Shown here in pieces: positions 49,321 through 58,378 of a DNA stretch of 64,000 nucleotides (its first letter is position 1; every line of letters begins with the position of its first letter). The notes below the pieces were generated by a model, which searched no databases, was not told the origin of the DNA, and saw only the letters and a program-made list of their open reading frames with translations. The position numbers were made by a program, and so were the translations under genes. The stretch is from Sedimentitalea xiamensis (GTDB taxonomy: Bacteria; Pseudomonadota; Alphaproteobacteria; Rhodobacterales; Rhodobacteraceae), in assembly GCF_030164465.1 (NCBI RefSeq), contig NZ_JASNJE010000025.1:1-64000 (forward strand), written 5' to 3'.

Positions 49321-50934
49321 CTAATCTGTTGGGTCGGCCGGGGCCGCCTGAAGGACCGGCTTTCCGCCATCCGATTCGAGAAGCTGATAGCTTACTTTCA
49401 TACCGTCACTCCGCAGCCCATCCGTAGAGAATTGACTGCGTCCACCGTCCGCGATCCTTTCCCAACCTGACAATCGCCCTGCCTCGGAATAGGTAAAATG
49501 ATCGCTCCACCCGGCGGACCAATGCAGAAGCGGGTCGAATTCAGCACCTCGTTTTTCGGCGTCATAATCCACGGACACAAGACGCCGGATCCCGTCGTGG
49601 TCCGGCGCATAGTCGCGTTTCTGGTGTGTCGGAAAACTGATCGACACCATCGCCGGGGCGCTGTCGGTGCGCCCGTTCCACGCGAAAACGCCGATATCTA
49701 CGCGCGAAGAACTGCGCAGGATGTCGCTTTCCGGATCGCGCGGCCGCACCGCGAATGCATCGTGCCAATTGACGGTGATGCGCGCGGACCGCCCGGATGC
49801 GTCCAATGGTTCGATACGGACGCGCGCGGGGTCGCCGCACAGCAGAACCCAGTCGAAGGTCAGATCCCGCCCATTCGGATCGCTGGTCGGTTCGGTGGAG
49901 ATGACCATCTGCCGTTCCCAGGCGAAGTCTCGCCAGATCCGGGCAATCGATGACGGTGTCGTGAACAGATGTTCGTCACGATTTGCCAGTCCGGCTCTTC
50001 GAAGAAATCCGTCCTCGATCACCCGAAGCCGCACCAAAGGCGGTATATCCTCGGGACGCAGAGCGGCGGCCTGGCCGATCATACGGCCCACCTGAAGCCA
50101 TTTCGATGAAAATACAGTCGGATGGGCCGCGGCGGACAAGTAATGCTCGCGGGTGCGCACCATGGTGAGGTTTCGCCTCAGGATCATCTGGATGGTCGGC
50201 GCGATCAGCCCCGCTTCAAGCAGTGCGTCTCTCGTGTCCTGCGGAAACGCCGCCAAGGTCAGCGCCACCGCCTTCATGAACGGCATGTCGGTGTAGGACG
50301 ATCCCTGGCTGACGATCATGTATGGCCAATTCGCCGGATAGAGATCGACTTCGTCGTGATCCTTGTGTTCGGGATAGATATAGATGCTGTTCGCGGCATA
50401 ATCCCGGTAGGCTCGCGCGGCGCCCCCTGGCGTGGTCATGGCGATGCGGGCAAGGCTCCTGGGCGCCTTGCCGTGCTTCTGCGCGGTGGATGAATTGCCG
50501 AACACCAGTTCCGGATAGAGGATCGGGCCAGCCAGACCGTAGTCGAGCCACTGGTTCTTCAGGGCTTCATCGTATTTCAGGAAAGTCAGGTTCGGGAACA
50601 GCGTTTCCGGAAGGATCGAGTGGCCGCGATCCCGGTTCTCGTAGAGTATGCCGCCAAAGCCCTGGGAAATGCCGCGCGCCACGAGGCCCTGCAACTGCCG
50701 CGTAGCCGGATCCGTTTCGGCCGGATCGACGGTCGGCAGGTCGGGGTTGGCGGGCAAACCCTTGACGTCCCGTCCGATCAACGGGCCGTTTCCGATCCGG
50801 CGGAGATCCTTCTCCCCGATCGTCAACTCCCTGGCCCAAACGGAAAGGGGCAACAGCGTCAAGGCTGCGGCGATGGTTGCGCAACGCCGCCACGATCCTC
50901 CGCCGCTCGGAAATTTGCCCCCTGCCCCGATCAC
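49321..50934 (-). CDS. secreted protein of unknown function
   Basis: The 537-residue protein starts at GTG 50934 with AGGA about 9 nt upstream. That GTG follows directly on the TGA of the decayed gene before it, which supports coupling; an ATG at 50976 is the alternative. The signal peptide follows an Arg pair (RRCATIAAALTLLPLSVWA). The mature protein has no membrane segment. Notable parts are RGISQGFGGILYENRDRGHS, YAANSIYIYPEHKDHDEVDL, QGSSYTDMPFMKA and LLCGDPARVRIEPLDASG. I do not recognise the family. Its location among polysaccharide and surface genes suggests an exported enzyme or binding protein. Confidence 0.75.
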   Translation of the reverse strand: MIGAGGKFPSGGGSWRRCATIAAALTLLPLSVWARELTIGEKDLRRIGNGPLIGRDVKGLPANPDLPTVDPAETDPATRQLQGLVARGISQGFGGILYENRDRGHSILPETLFPNLTFLKYDEALKNQWLDYGLAGPILYPELVFGNSSTAQKHGKAPRSLARIAMTTPGGAARAYRDYAANSIYIYPEHKDHDEVDLYPANWPYMIVSQGSSYTDMPFMKAVALTLAAFPQDTRDALLEAGLIAPTIQMILRRNLTMVRTREHYLSAAAHPTVFSSKWLQVGRMIGQAAALRPEDIPPLVRLRVIEDGFLRRAGLANRDEHLFTTPSSIARIWRDFAWERQMVISTEPTSDPNGRDLTFDWVLLCGDPARVRIEPLDASGRSARITVNWHDAFAVRPRDPESDILRSSSRVDIGVFAWNGRTDSAPAMVSISFPTHQKRDYAPDHDGIRRLVSVDYDAEKRGAEFDPLLHWSAGWSDHFTYSEAGRLSGWERIADGGRSQFSTDGLRSDGMKVSYQLLESDGGKPVLQAAPADPTD

Positions 50935-50935
50935 A

Positions 50936-51822
50936 TCAGCCAATCCTGCCCTGCACGACCCGGCGCACCATGCCAAGGAAATTGATCGCGTTGCTTTTCA
51001 CACTGTTTTGCCGCGCGACCTGCAAAATATGCAAACCCGAATACCGCGGGATCGGGAGACCGCACAGCGCCAAACCGGCCAGCCGCGCCAGAAGCGACTT
51101 TCGGCGGTTCGACTGACCGGGTCGAACCGTCCGAAAGGGTCGCAGTCGCCGCGCCCGGCCATCCGTGACCACGGTATCGAAAAGCCGCCGTCTCCGGGAC
51201 GCGTTCCGCCACGCGATCATCCAGCTTGGACAAAGTGCGCAGCGCGGCCACGTCGCAAGGTTTTCCCACAAAGACGAACCGGGTTTCCGAGTCCAGGTGC
51301 GGCGCGAGCGCTTCCATCGGCGCGGATGGCGCGTATCTCGATCCCGCTCCGGCCCTGATCCCGGATACGGTCCGGGACAGGACCGCGACATTTCCGATCG
51401 GCAAGCCCGGATCAGCCCCGGTGTGCAGAACCGCATCAATCCGCCCACTGTCCAGAAGGCTTGTCAAAATGGCCGACAAGGCCCCACCCGAGGACGCAGC
51501 GAAACGCAGGCCCGCGTCCGTCGCGTGGCCCGTTCGCATAGCAACAAAGGCCCCCCACATCGGATGATCCTCGCCCTCGCCCGCGGCCGCGCTCTGTCCC
51601 AATCCGGGGCAGATCGAGGCGATCCGGTTCTCTTCGGCATCGTTCAGAGGGCCGGATTGCACCGGTCGCAGATACCCCGGCGGCTGCACCGACATCGCAA
51701 TCCTTTCCGGAGCGACCAGGGCGCAGCCGCCGCATCCAGCGCACTATGCGCCGCGCGCCACCCTGGACAGCGCCGGGCTGGAATAGGTCGGGATGCCCTT
51801 GATCTTGCCCGCCCCCGGTCAT
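50936..51822 (-). pseudogene. decayed FrhB-like gene (F420 hydrogenase/dehydrogenase beta family, EPS type)
   Basis: Homologues in EPS loci are about 400 residues. Here CAGCGGCALVAPERIAM (iron-sulphur Cys cluster), PPGYLRPVQ, RTGHATDAGLRFAASSGGAL and FVFVGKPCDVAALRTLSKLD are clear. However, an in-frame TAG (51744-51746) precedes CAGCGGC, and the upstream N-terminus lies in another frame. The middle after RVPE is missing (it resumes at FRYRGHGWPG). The C-terminus (LALCGLPIPRYSG ... FLGMVRRVVQGRIG, stop 50936) lies in a third frame. It is clearly inactive. Such genes sit beside pyruvyltransferases and glycosyltransferases for exopolysaccharide. Confidence 0.7.
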
Positions 51823-51960
51823 ATTCGCCCCTGCCCTCTTCATCGCCGTTTCTGACTTGCCACATCTCTGCGGGGCGGAACAAGCCGGGACAGCATTTCC
51901 GTCTTTCGCTTTTCAATCCAACCCCTTGTTGTTTGTGCGACCGCGCGGCAAACAAATGCG

Positions 51961-52638
51961 ATGGACAGGCAGGACCAGAACACGATTCGCCCCGAGGCCC
52001 AGCCTGAACGGAGTTGGCGGCCAGCGCCGGTCGTGGCGATCGTCATACTTCTGACCTGCGGCGTGGAACTGGCCCTATGGGCCGCGGACCACGGGATGAT
52101 CGGAACCCCGAGACTGCGCGCGCTCGCCTATCAGAACGGTGCCTTCTGGACCGGGTTGCTGGACAACTGGCGGCCCAACTATCCGGCGCAGCCCTGGACG
52201 ATGTTCCTGACCTACCAGTTCCTGCACGCCAGCATCACGCATCTTTTTGGCAACATGGTCGTCCTCTACCTGGTCGCGCGCATACTCGTTGTGCGGGTCG
52301 GACAGGGCTGGTTCCTGTTTCTCTATGTAGTTTCCGGAATCGGCGGCGGGATCGGCTTCGCCCTTCTTTCGGACAGTGCGCAGCCCATGGTGGGTGCGTC
52401 CGGTGCCCTGTTCGGGCTGGTCGGGGCCTGGAAATGGCAGGACTGGTTCTTCAATTCCGCTCAGGGCGTCAGCCGCAGGGCGCTGATCCTCGACGTTCTT
52501 GGCCTGATCGTCCTGAATGCCCTGATGTGGGCGGCGCAGGATGGGCAACTGGCATGGGAGGCGCATCTGGGCGGCTTTCTGACCGGCTGGCTCGCCGCAA
52601 CGTTGATTGTTCCGCGCCACGATTCACCTGCTGGATGA
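51961..52638 (+). CDS. rhomboid-family intramembrane serine protease
   Basis: The 225-residue protein has about six TM helices. The hallmarks are HASITHLFGNMVVLYLVAR, the catalytic Ser motif GASGALFG and catalytic His in EAHLGGFLTGW. It cleaves transmembrane helices of client proteins. It lies next to the VPLPA-CTERM substrate gene, and rhomboid-type proteases (rhombosortases) act on other C-terminal sorting tails, so a processing role on surface proteins is possible. It could equally be a general housekeeping rhomboid. Confidence 0.88.
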   Translation: MDRQDQNTIRPEAQPERSWRPAPVVAIVILLTCGVELALWAADHGMIGTPRLRALAYQNGAFWTGLLDNWRPNYPAQPWTMFLTYQFLHASITHLFGNMVVLYLVARILVVRVGQGWFLFLYVVSGIGGGIGFALLSDSAQPMVGASGALFGLVGAWKWQDWFFNSAQGVSRRALILDVLGLIVLNALMWAAQDGQLAWEAHLGGFLTGWLAATLIVPRHDSPAG

Positions 52639-52739
52639 ACCGCCCGGACCGATTGTGCACGTTTTCTGAGCAATCCCGAATGCAGCCGGAAACCGTTCGC
52701 CAAACACCCGTCCGAAACCTGTATCATCCGGGGTAATTC

Positions 52740-52753
52740 TTTACAAACTATGA
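52740..52753 (+). promoter_or_regulatory. TTTACAA-type element upstream of the VPLPA-CTERM gene
   Basis: TTTACAAACTATGA lies 105 nt before the VPLPA-CTERM start. A 12-of-14 match, TTTACAATTTATGA, is at 58271-58284, 95 nt before the sugar-transferase start. The shared sequence and spacing suggest a common promoter or regulator site for exosortase-linked genes. No other feature was seen in the 219-nt gap 52639-52857. Confidence 0.3.
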
Positions 52754-52857
52754 ACAAACACTTGAAAATTTCTCGTTTCCGGGTATCGTTTCGATTGAGG
52801 ACTCGCAAATGTGGATTCGGAGTTCGCGGTGAAACAAGGTAACAGTAGGATTATATC

Positions 52858-53544
52858 ATGATGAATATGAAGAAATTTGCGATGGTCGCTGCGACGGCGG
52901 CGTTTTCCGTCGCCGCCTTTGGCGCCAACGCCCTGACGTTCAAGCTGACGGACAACATCAACGGCGGCGGGACGATTACTCAATCCGACGGGGATAACAA
53001 CGGGATCGAGAGCTTTATCGGTGCGTTCGGCGGGTTTAATGTGACCTTGGTGCTGGCGACAGAAACCTCTGTCGGTGATCCGGGGCCCAACGCCAAGGAC
53101 CGCCTGAATGCGTCGCTTTCCGCTGCCTTCCTGACGGAAGCCGCGGGCAACATCACGCTTGAGGTTTCGCATGTGTTCGACAACACCGTGACTCAGCCCG
53201 GACAGATGGCGGCATCCCTGACTCAGACGCTCAATACGCTGGAAGGTCTGGGCCACGTTACTTCCTATGCCGCTATCGGAGCGGGCGCCCAGGAATTCGA
53301 CAAGGATATCCTGCTCTCCGACCTTACGTCGTTGAACGAGTCGACGTCGAAAAACACAGGCGGGAATGTGAACGCGACCATCTATTCCATCACGCATGTG
53401 ATCAACCTGCAAACCACAAGCCCTTCCCAGATCGACGGGAATGCGCGTTATATCGCGCCGGTCCCGGTTCCGGCGGCGGGTATCCTGCTGCTGACAGCGC
53501 TGGGGGGTTTGGGCATTGCCCGCCGCCGCCGCAAGGCAGCCTGA
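52858..53544 (+). CDS. VPLPA-CTERM sorting-domain surface protein
   Basis: The 228-residue protein has an N-terminal signal peptide (cleavage near GANALTF, about 26). The mature part is beta-rich and Thr/Asn/Gly-rich. The C-terminal tripartite sorting signal is VPVPAAG, a hydrophobic helix (ILLLTALGGLGIA) and the basic end RRRRKAA. That is the VPLPA-CTERM signal, processed by exosortase D-type enzymes such as the one at 61668-63266. The signal is cut in the inner membrane and the protein is exported with the matching polysaccharide. The ribosome binding site is AGGA. It is the only such substrate in the window. Confidence 0.9.
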   Translation: MMNMKKFAMVAATAAFSVAAFGANALTFKLTDNINGGGTITQSDGDNNGIESFIGAFGGFNVTLVLATETSVGDPGPNAKDRLNASLSAAFLTEAAGNITLEVSHVFDNTVTQPGQMAASLTQTLNTLEGLGHVTSYAAIGAGAQEFDKDILLSDLTSLNESTSKNTGGNVNATIYSITHVINLQTTSPSQIDGNARYIAPVPVPAAGILLLTALGGLGIARRRRKAA

Positions 53545-53568
53545 ATTCAGGACATGAGACTTTGATTT

Positions 53569-53588
53569 GGGGCCTTCGGGCCCCTTTT
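53569..53588 (+). terminator. intrinsic terminator of the VPLPA-CTERM gene
   Basis: A 6-bp stem GGGGCC / GGCCCC closes on a TTCG tetraloop and is followed by TTTT. It lies 25 nt past the stop codon. This is a textbook rho-independent terminator, consistent with strong monocistronic expression of the surface protein. Confidence 0.85.
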
Positions 53589-53621
53589 CATTTCCGGGTG
53601 CTTGACCGGATTCATCGCCAG

Positions 53622-54512
53622 TCAGATGCTCAAGCCGGCAGCCTGCTTCAGCATCCAGACCATCCGGAGCAATCTGATCCGGAACAGGGTTCCGATCGCG
53701 CGCAGATGTTCGCCGGGACCGTTCAGCCGCCCGCTCCGCAACACCTTGGGAACATGCACGACGGCACTGATCGGCATGGCGAGCGCTTTTGCGATCCAGC
53801 GCGCCCTGGCCCGGAAATCGGTCCCGTTCAACTGATACATCTCGTTTGTCATCCGGCGCCACTTCTGGCGTAGCGCGGGCCAATCCTGTCGTGACGGATG
53901 ACTGACCCGCAACCGATCCTCGTAGGCAAGGCTGTAGCCGCGCGCCACCGCCCGCATTGTCCATTCCCGATCTTCGGATACACCGTTCGTGAATCCTCCG
54001 ATCGCGTCGAACACATCGCGGCGCGTCACCAGGTTTCCGGCACCGGAAAACCCGCCCTTTTCGACATAGGTCTTGAAGTCAAAGGCGAAAACGGCTTCGA
54101 AGGCTTCCGCCCCGCTGCGGGGGGGCGGGGTTTCGTCGAACACCGACACCCGCCCGCCGGTCAGATCCGCTTTCGGTGCGATTTCGCGGGCCACGCTGAC
54201 CCAGTCCTGATCGGGAACGCAATCCGCGTCGATGAACAGCAACAGGGGTGCTGCGGTTTCCGCTATCCCGCGGTTGCGCGCCGCCGCCGCCCCCTTTTCC
54301 GGTTCGGTGACAAAGCGGAAATCCGGAAACCTTGCCTGGATTCCATTCAAGGGCACCGTCGATCCGTTGTCGACAATCAGGACGTCCACGTCGGCCAGGT
54401 CGTTGCGGGTCAGTTCCTCGAGACACCGGCCAAGCCGGGTCACATCGTTGTAATGCGGAATGATGACCGCAGCCGCCAAACGGGATTCAATAGTATTCGT
54501 TTTCATATCCAT
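53622..54512 (-). CDS. family 2 glycosyltransferase
   Basis: The 296-residue GT-A fold enzyme has AAAVIIPHYNDVTRLGRCLE (about 13-32), the nucleotide-sugar DxD-type FIDADCVPD (about 93-101) and SEDREWTMRAVARGY (the ED acceptor/base motif, about 180). There is no clear TM helix; it acts at the inner face of the membrane. It probably adds a sugar to the lipid-linked EPS repeat unit. It starts inside the end of the autokinase gene (26-nt overlap) and is last in the leftward EPS run. Confidence 0.88.
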   Translation of the reverse strand: MDMKTNTIESRLAAAVIIPHYNDVTRLGRCLEELTRNDLADVDVLIVDNGSTVPLNGIQARFPDFRFVTEPEKGAAAARNRGIAETAAPLLLFIDADCVPDQDWVSVAREIAPKADLTGGRVSVFDETPPPRSGAEAFEAVFAFDFKTYVEKGGFSGAGNLVTRRDVFDAIGGFTNGVSEDREWTMRAVARGYSLAYEDRLRVSHPSRQDWPALRQKWRRMTNEMYQLNGTDFRARARWIAKALAMPISAVVHVPKVLRSGRLNGPGEHLRAIGTLFRIRLLRMVWMLKQAAGLSI

Positions 54513-55335
54513 GCGCGCCGGTGGTGTATCGGCATCGGTTCAGGACGATCCCCATGACGTTCGTCAGTTCCGCCAAAGTCCGCTCGGCAACGTCGATCTG
54601 GTCCATCGGGGTTTGTTCTGCGACGACGATCAGCAAGGCGCAGTCCACCGACCGCAAGAAGCCGTGGCTGTCGTCGTTCGCCATGAGCGGCGGCATGTCA
54701 AAGATCATCACGTTCGGTTGATAGGTGGCTTCGATCTCGTCCAGAACCTGGGCCGTTTGCTGGCTTTGCAGAATTTCCGAAGGGTTCTGACCGGACCGGG
54801 CATTGAGGCCGAATGCGACATTTCCGTTGAGACAGACCGCTGCCTCCGCAAAGCTGACCTCGCGCCGCAGGACATCGGGCATGCCTTTCTCGCGCTTCTG
54901 ACCCAGGACCCGTCCCAGCCCCATGCGGCGCAGATCGAAATCCATGACAATGGTGCGCATTTCGTTCATCCGGCTGAAACTGAACCCGAGATTGGCCGCG
55001 ATCGTGGACTTTCCGCATCCGCTGCGGGGAGATACCAGGGCAATCCTGCGCCAGTTGTTCTTCTTGGCCTGTTGCAGGACTTTCGTGCGAAGCATGTCGA
55101 AGGGAATCGCGGTTTCGCCGCTGGATTGCGCCACCAGACGGTTGCGCACCACTGCTTTCGGATCGACCGTCAAGGGCGGAAGCGCGCTCCACGCCGCCTG
55201 AACCTTTCCGGGAACGGGGGCCGCGTTCTTCACCCGTTCCGGAACCGTGCCAGGCGCTTCTCCTGCGGACACCATTTGCCGGCCAAGCCGTTCGGACCGG
55301 GCTTTCCTGATTGCCTGTTGCAGCCGATCGGTCAC
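54487..55335 (-). CDS. CpsD/CapB-type tyrosine autokinase (XrtA-associated type)
   Basis: The 282-residue BY-kinase cytoplasmic domain starts at GTG 55335, preceded by GAGGG. Walker A is VSPRSGCGKST (about 102-112), Walker A' is VMDFDLRR (about 132), and Walker B is VMIFDMPPLMAND (about 215). The C-terminal tyrosine cluster GYENEYY is the likely autophosphorylation site. Exosortase loci carry this kinase split from its chain-length partner, as here (gene at 55373). It controls polymer length and export. Confidence 0.9.
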   Translation of the reverse strand: MTDRLQQAIRKARSERLGRQMVSAGEAPGTVPERVKNAAPVPGKVQAAWSALPPLTVDPKAVVRNRLVAQSSGETAIPFDMLRTKVLQQAKKNNWRRIALVSPRSGCGKSTIAANLGFSFSRMNEMRTIVMDFDLRRMGLGRVLGQKREKGMPDVLRREVSFAEAAVCLNGNVAFGLNARSGQNPSEILQSQQTAQVLDEIEATYQPNVMIFDMPPLMANDDSHGFLRSVDCALLIVVAEQTPMDQIDVAERTLAELTNVMGIVLNRCRYTTGAHGYENEYY

Positions 55336-55372
55336 CGCGCCCTCACAAGATTTCTGTTTCTCATCACGTCTG

Positions 55373-56902
55373 TCACCATCTTACGCCCAGTTTGTTCATG
55401 ACACGATCGGCGATCAGATCCAGCGGCTGATAGTATGTGTGGACGAGCCACACCACCACCGGCACGCCGACCAGGATCACGACGATCATGGCGATCTTGA
55501 TACCGCGCTGGATGATCATTTCTCGCCGGGTCCGAATATAGGGAAGCGTCGCGATGGGCCAGACATCGAGCTTCTTGATCAGATCCTCGGGACGCCTGGG
55601 CGCTCCGCTCGAAAAAACCATGAGGAAAACGAGGGCGGCCCCGAGACCGATGCCGAGCGCAGTCCCGCCCCCCGCGATCATGATACGATTGGGTTTCGTA
55701 GGCTCGCTTGGCACCGCAGGCTGTTCGATGACCGAAATGCGTTCGCCCCGCGACAGCAGCTCGATCCGTTCGCCGGTATCCGCGTCCGCGAGGCGCTGCA
55801 CCGCAGGCATGTACTGGCTCAGCGTGTTGTCGTAATCGCGCTGCAGATCTTCGAGAATATTCGCGTTGTTCGCCGTCTTGAGAATGCCCTCTTCCAGCCG
55901 TTCCACCTCCTGCGTCAGCTTCTCTTCCTGGCGTTCCAGCGCGATGATCCGGTTATCTATACCCGCCAGTTGAAAGTCCAAGGCGAGGTTTCCGGTGCCT
56001 GTCTGCGGCTCATCATTCTCTTGCGGCACTTCCGCTTCAGCAATTTGCCGCAACTGGTCGACGCGCCCCTGCAGCACCTTCACGCGCGGATTGTTCGGCG
56101 AATAGACGATGAGGGCGTTTTCCAGTTCCTTCTCTGCGTCGGCCAGATCCTGCTGGGCGGGACTCAGGCTTCCTCCCACGCCGCCCGTGGCTTCGAACAT
56201 CGCCATCAACTGCTGCCGCTGGGACTTGAGCGAGAAAATCTCGCGTCCGACCTCTTCCAGCCGCAGCTGGCGCTCCGCCTGCTGCTGCTGGCGGAATGCC
56301 AGCGTATCCGGCAAGGCCCCGGCGTTGGCATTCTTGAATTCCAGAATAAGCCCGGCGCGTTCTTCCAGTTCGGCGTTCAGGCGGGCGACCTCCTGCTCGA
56401 AGAAGTCGAGCGTCTGGCCGGCCCTGCCCTTGCGGAACGTCGCATCGTCCGCCTGGATCAGCGTCAGGTATTCGTTCAGGACACCGGCGGCCAGCCGCGG
56501 CGTCCGCGCCTCGAAGGTCACGGTCATGATACTGGCTTCGGTCGTTCTGCGCGTCGATTCGACCCTTGTCCTGGCCTGCATGCCAAGCACGATTTCATCG
56601 GGGTTCATTTTGCTCTGGTCTTCCAACACGTCAAGGCGGCGCGCGATATCCAGCAGATTCGCGCGTGTCAGAAGCCTTTGCTCTATGATCTGCAGCCGCT
56701 GCGGCCCCGGCATTCTCACCGTGCTCGGGGCGAGGGCATCCGGGATCTGCGGCGCCTCGACGATCAGGACCATCCGGGATTCATAGGCTGGCGGCAGGGT
56801 GAAGGCGACGACGATGGAAACCGTCGCGACGCTTGCCGCGACCAGCAGGAATGCCGGCAGCCGCCGAATGAACAGGGACAGGTAATAACCGACGTTGGGC
56901 AT
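55373..56902 (-). CDS. Wzz/GumC-type polysaccharide chain-length determinant (exosortase-locus type)
   Basis: The 509-residue inner-membrane protein has TM1 at about 15-37 and TM2 near 415-435. A large periplasmic coiled-coil domain lies between them (LEEVGREIFSLKSQRQQLMA, EKLTQEVERLEEGIL). A third hydrophobic segment lies near the C-terminus. There is no kinase domain; the autokinase is the next gene, 37 nt on. Its ATG abuts the stop of the ExeA-like gene (TAGATG). Confidence 0.9.
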   Translation of the reverse strand: MPNVGYYLSLFIRRLPAFLLVAASVATVSIVVAFTLPPAYESRMVLIVEAPQIPDALAPSTVRMPGPQRLQIIEQRLLTRANLLDIARRLDVLEDQSKMNPDEIVLGMQARTRVESTRRTTEASIMTVTFEARTPRLAAGVLNEYLTLIQADDATFRKGRAGQTLDFFEQEVARLNAELEERAGLILEFKNANAGALPDTLAFRQQQQAERQLRLEEVGREIFSLKSQRQQLMAMFEATGGVGGSLSPAQQDLADAEKELENALIVYSPNNPRVKVLQGRVDQLRQIAEAEVPQENDEPQTGTGNLALDFQLAGIDNRIIALERQEEKLTQEVERLEEGILKTANNANILEDLQRDYDNTLSQYMPAVQRLADADTGERIELLSRGERISVIEQPAVPSEPTKPNRIMIAGGGTALGIGLGAALVFLMVFSSGAPRRPEDLIKKLDVWPIATLPYIRTRREMIIQRGIKIAMIVVILVGVPVVVWLVHTYYQPLDLIADRVMNKLGVRW

Positions 56903-57760
56903 CTAGGCTTGCGCCTCCTTCTCGATTCTCTGCTGATAGAAGAAAACTCCGTCGTCGACCACGGATTGAACCATGCAGGCGGTTACCGTTTTGCCGGATT
57001 CCTCGGACCAGCAATAGAGGAGCGCGAAGTCGCAAATCTGATTGACCAGACGGGGAACGCCGCCCGTTACGTCGTGGATCAGATGGCATGCTTCCGGAGT
57101 AAACTCTTCCCCCGTTCCGCCGGCCAGTTTCATTCTGTGCCCGATGTAGCCCTGCGTGGTTTCCAGGTCCATGCGGTTCAGATGAAAGCTCGCAGAGACC
57201 CGTTGTGCGATCTGGCTCATGCTGGGGTGGCGAACCATGTCCCGCAGCTCCGGCTGCCCGACGAGTATCAACTGCACCAGCTCGTCCTTATTGGAATTGA
57301 TATTGGTGAGCATCCGGAGTTCTTCCAGCCCTTCGCGCGAAATGTTCTGCGCTTCGTCAAAGACGAGAACGACCCGCCGTCCTTGCGCATATTCCGTGAT
57401 CAGGAAATCCTGTAGTTTCTGAAAGCCCTGAACGTAGGTGGCATCGGCATCGATGGGAACATCCAGGGCATTCAGAACCCATTGCAGCAACTCGCCCCGG
57501 TTTCCCTGTGCGTTGGACACGAGGCCGATCGTCACGTCCTCGTCGATCTGGGCCAGAAGATTCTGCAGCAAGGTGGTCTTGCCGGACCCGATCTCGCCCG
57601 TCAGCAATGTTATCGGCGCGCGTGACAGCACCCCGAATTCAAGAACGGCATAGGCACGCCGATGCTGCGGAGACCAATACAGGAACTCGGGATCCGGCAC
57701 CAAGGTGAACGGCCGTTCATTCAGACCGAAATAGTCCAGATAGAATGATGACTGTGTCAT
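56903..57760 (-). CDS. ExeA/GspA-like AAA ATPase of exosortase loci
   Basis: The 285-residue protein begins YLDYFGLNERPFTLVPDPEF, the family-typical start. Walker A is TGEIGSGKTTLLQNLL (about 54-70) and Walker B is VVLVFDEAQN (about 128-138). Sensor/arginine regions include QLILVGQPELRD. XrtA-associated ATPases of this kind are encoded with EPS export and exosortase genes. It is first in the leftward EPS run, opening onto the 618-nt divergent region. Confidence 0.9.
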   Translation of the reverse strand: MTQSSFYLDYFGLNERPFTLVPDPEFLYWSPQHRRAYAVLEFGVLSRAPITLLTGEIGSGKTTLLQNLLAQIDEDVTIGLVSNAQGNRGELLQWVLNALDVPIDADATYVQGFQKLQDFLITEYAQGRRVVLVFDEAQNISREGLEELRMLTNINSNKDELVQLILVGQPELRDMVRHPSMSQIAQRVSASFHLNRMDLETTQGYIGHRMKLAGGTGEEFTPEACHLIHDVTGGVPRLVNQICDFALLYCWSEESGKTVTACMVQSVVDDGVFFYQQRIEKEAQA

Positions 57761-58378
57761 GCCGCGTCAGATACCAGAAAACCAGTTGATAATCATATAA
57801 TAGCTGATGACACATGTAGAACCGCCTCAGCAGCGCTTTAAATCTATTGATTTTCGTCCGTTTACAAGGGGAAGATCGCCAGGATAGCCGCATTTTGCAA
57901 CGTCGCGCGTTCGCCGCAGGGTCGCCCGCCGGCCGGAAACAGACGATCATCCCCCTCCGAACCCGGCTTTCCAATGCCGCTGCGGTCCGACCTCGACTCC
58001 ATTGTTGAAGACCTGGCCAAGACGGCCGGGGCCTGCGCCGCATCCGCCGAAGAACCTCGCAATCCTGGCGCGAAGACGCTTTCCCGGCGGGATCGCCTGT
58101 CGATTCCCTTGCGGGATCACCTCCCAAAGACTGAGCCGTGGGTCTTCGTGACAATGAGCCTCAGAGCCTCACATCTTAACCCCGTTCGCCCGCGAAATCC
58201 GCAAACATCAAATTTTTCAAAGCCTTAATGGTTCTCGACACAGTCACGAGGTTAAGAAAACGGTTGTTTGTTTACAATTTATGAGTAATTATGCCGCGTG
58301 TCGGGCCGTGACAGAGCAGCCGTTTGAGAGCTGCGTAGTTTTCTAAGATGTGTCTTTGTGTGAGTGAGCAAGTGGAAT
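57761..58378. promoter_or_regulatory. long divergent regulatory region of the EPS/exosortase operons
   Basis: The 618-nt gene-free stretch between divergent EPS operons is AT-rich at both ends (57780-57860 and 58200-58300). It contains TTTACAATTTATGA at 58271-58284, matching the element upstream of the VPLPA-CTERM gene. Short open frames in it look like noise. Its length suggests several promoters or a leader RNA, but no riboswitch fold was recognised. Confidence 0.4.

Noticed and set aside
55247-57415. 722-codon open frame on the plus strand
   Set aside because: It is antisense to the chain-length and ExeA-like genes, which have clear domains; the product is His/Asp/Arg-rich without family motifs.
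57717-58154. Open frames in the long divergent EPS region
   Set aside because: Low-complexity Arg/Ser-rich translations without ribosome sites; they overlap the start of the ExeA-like gene.
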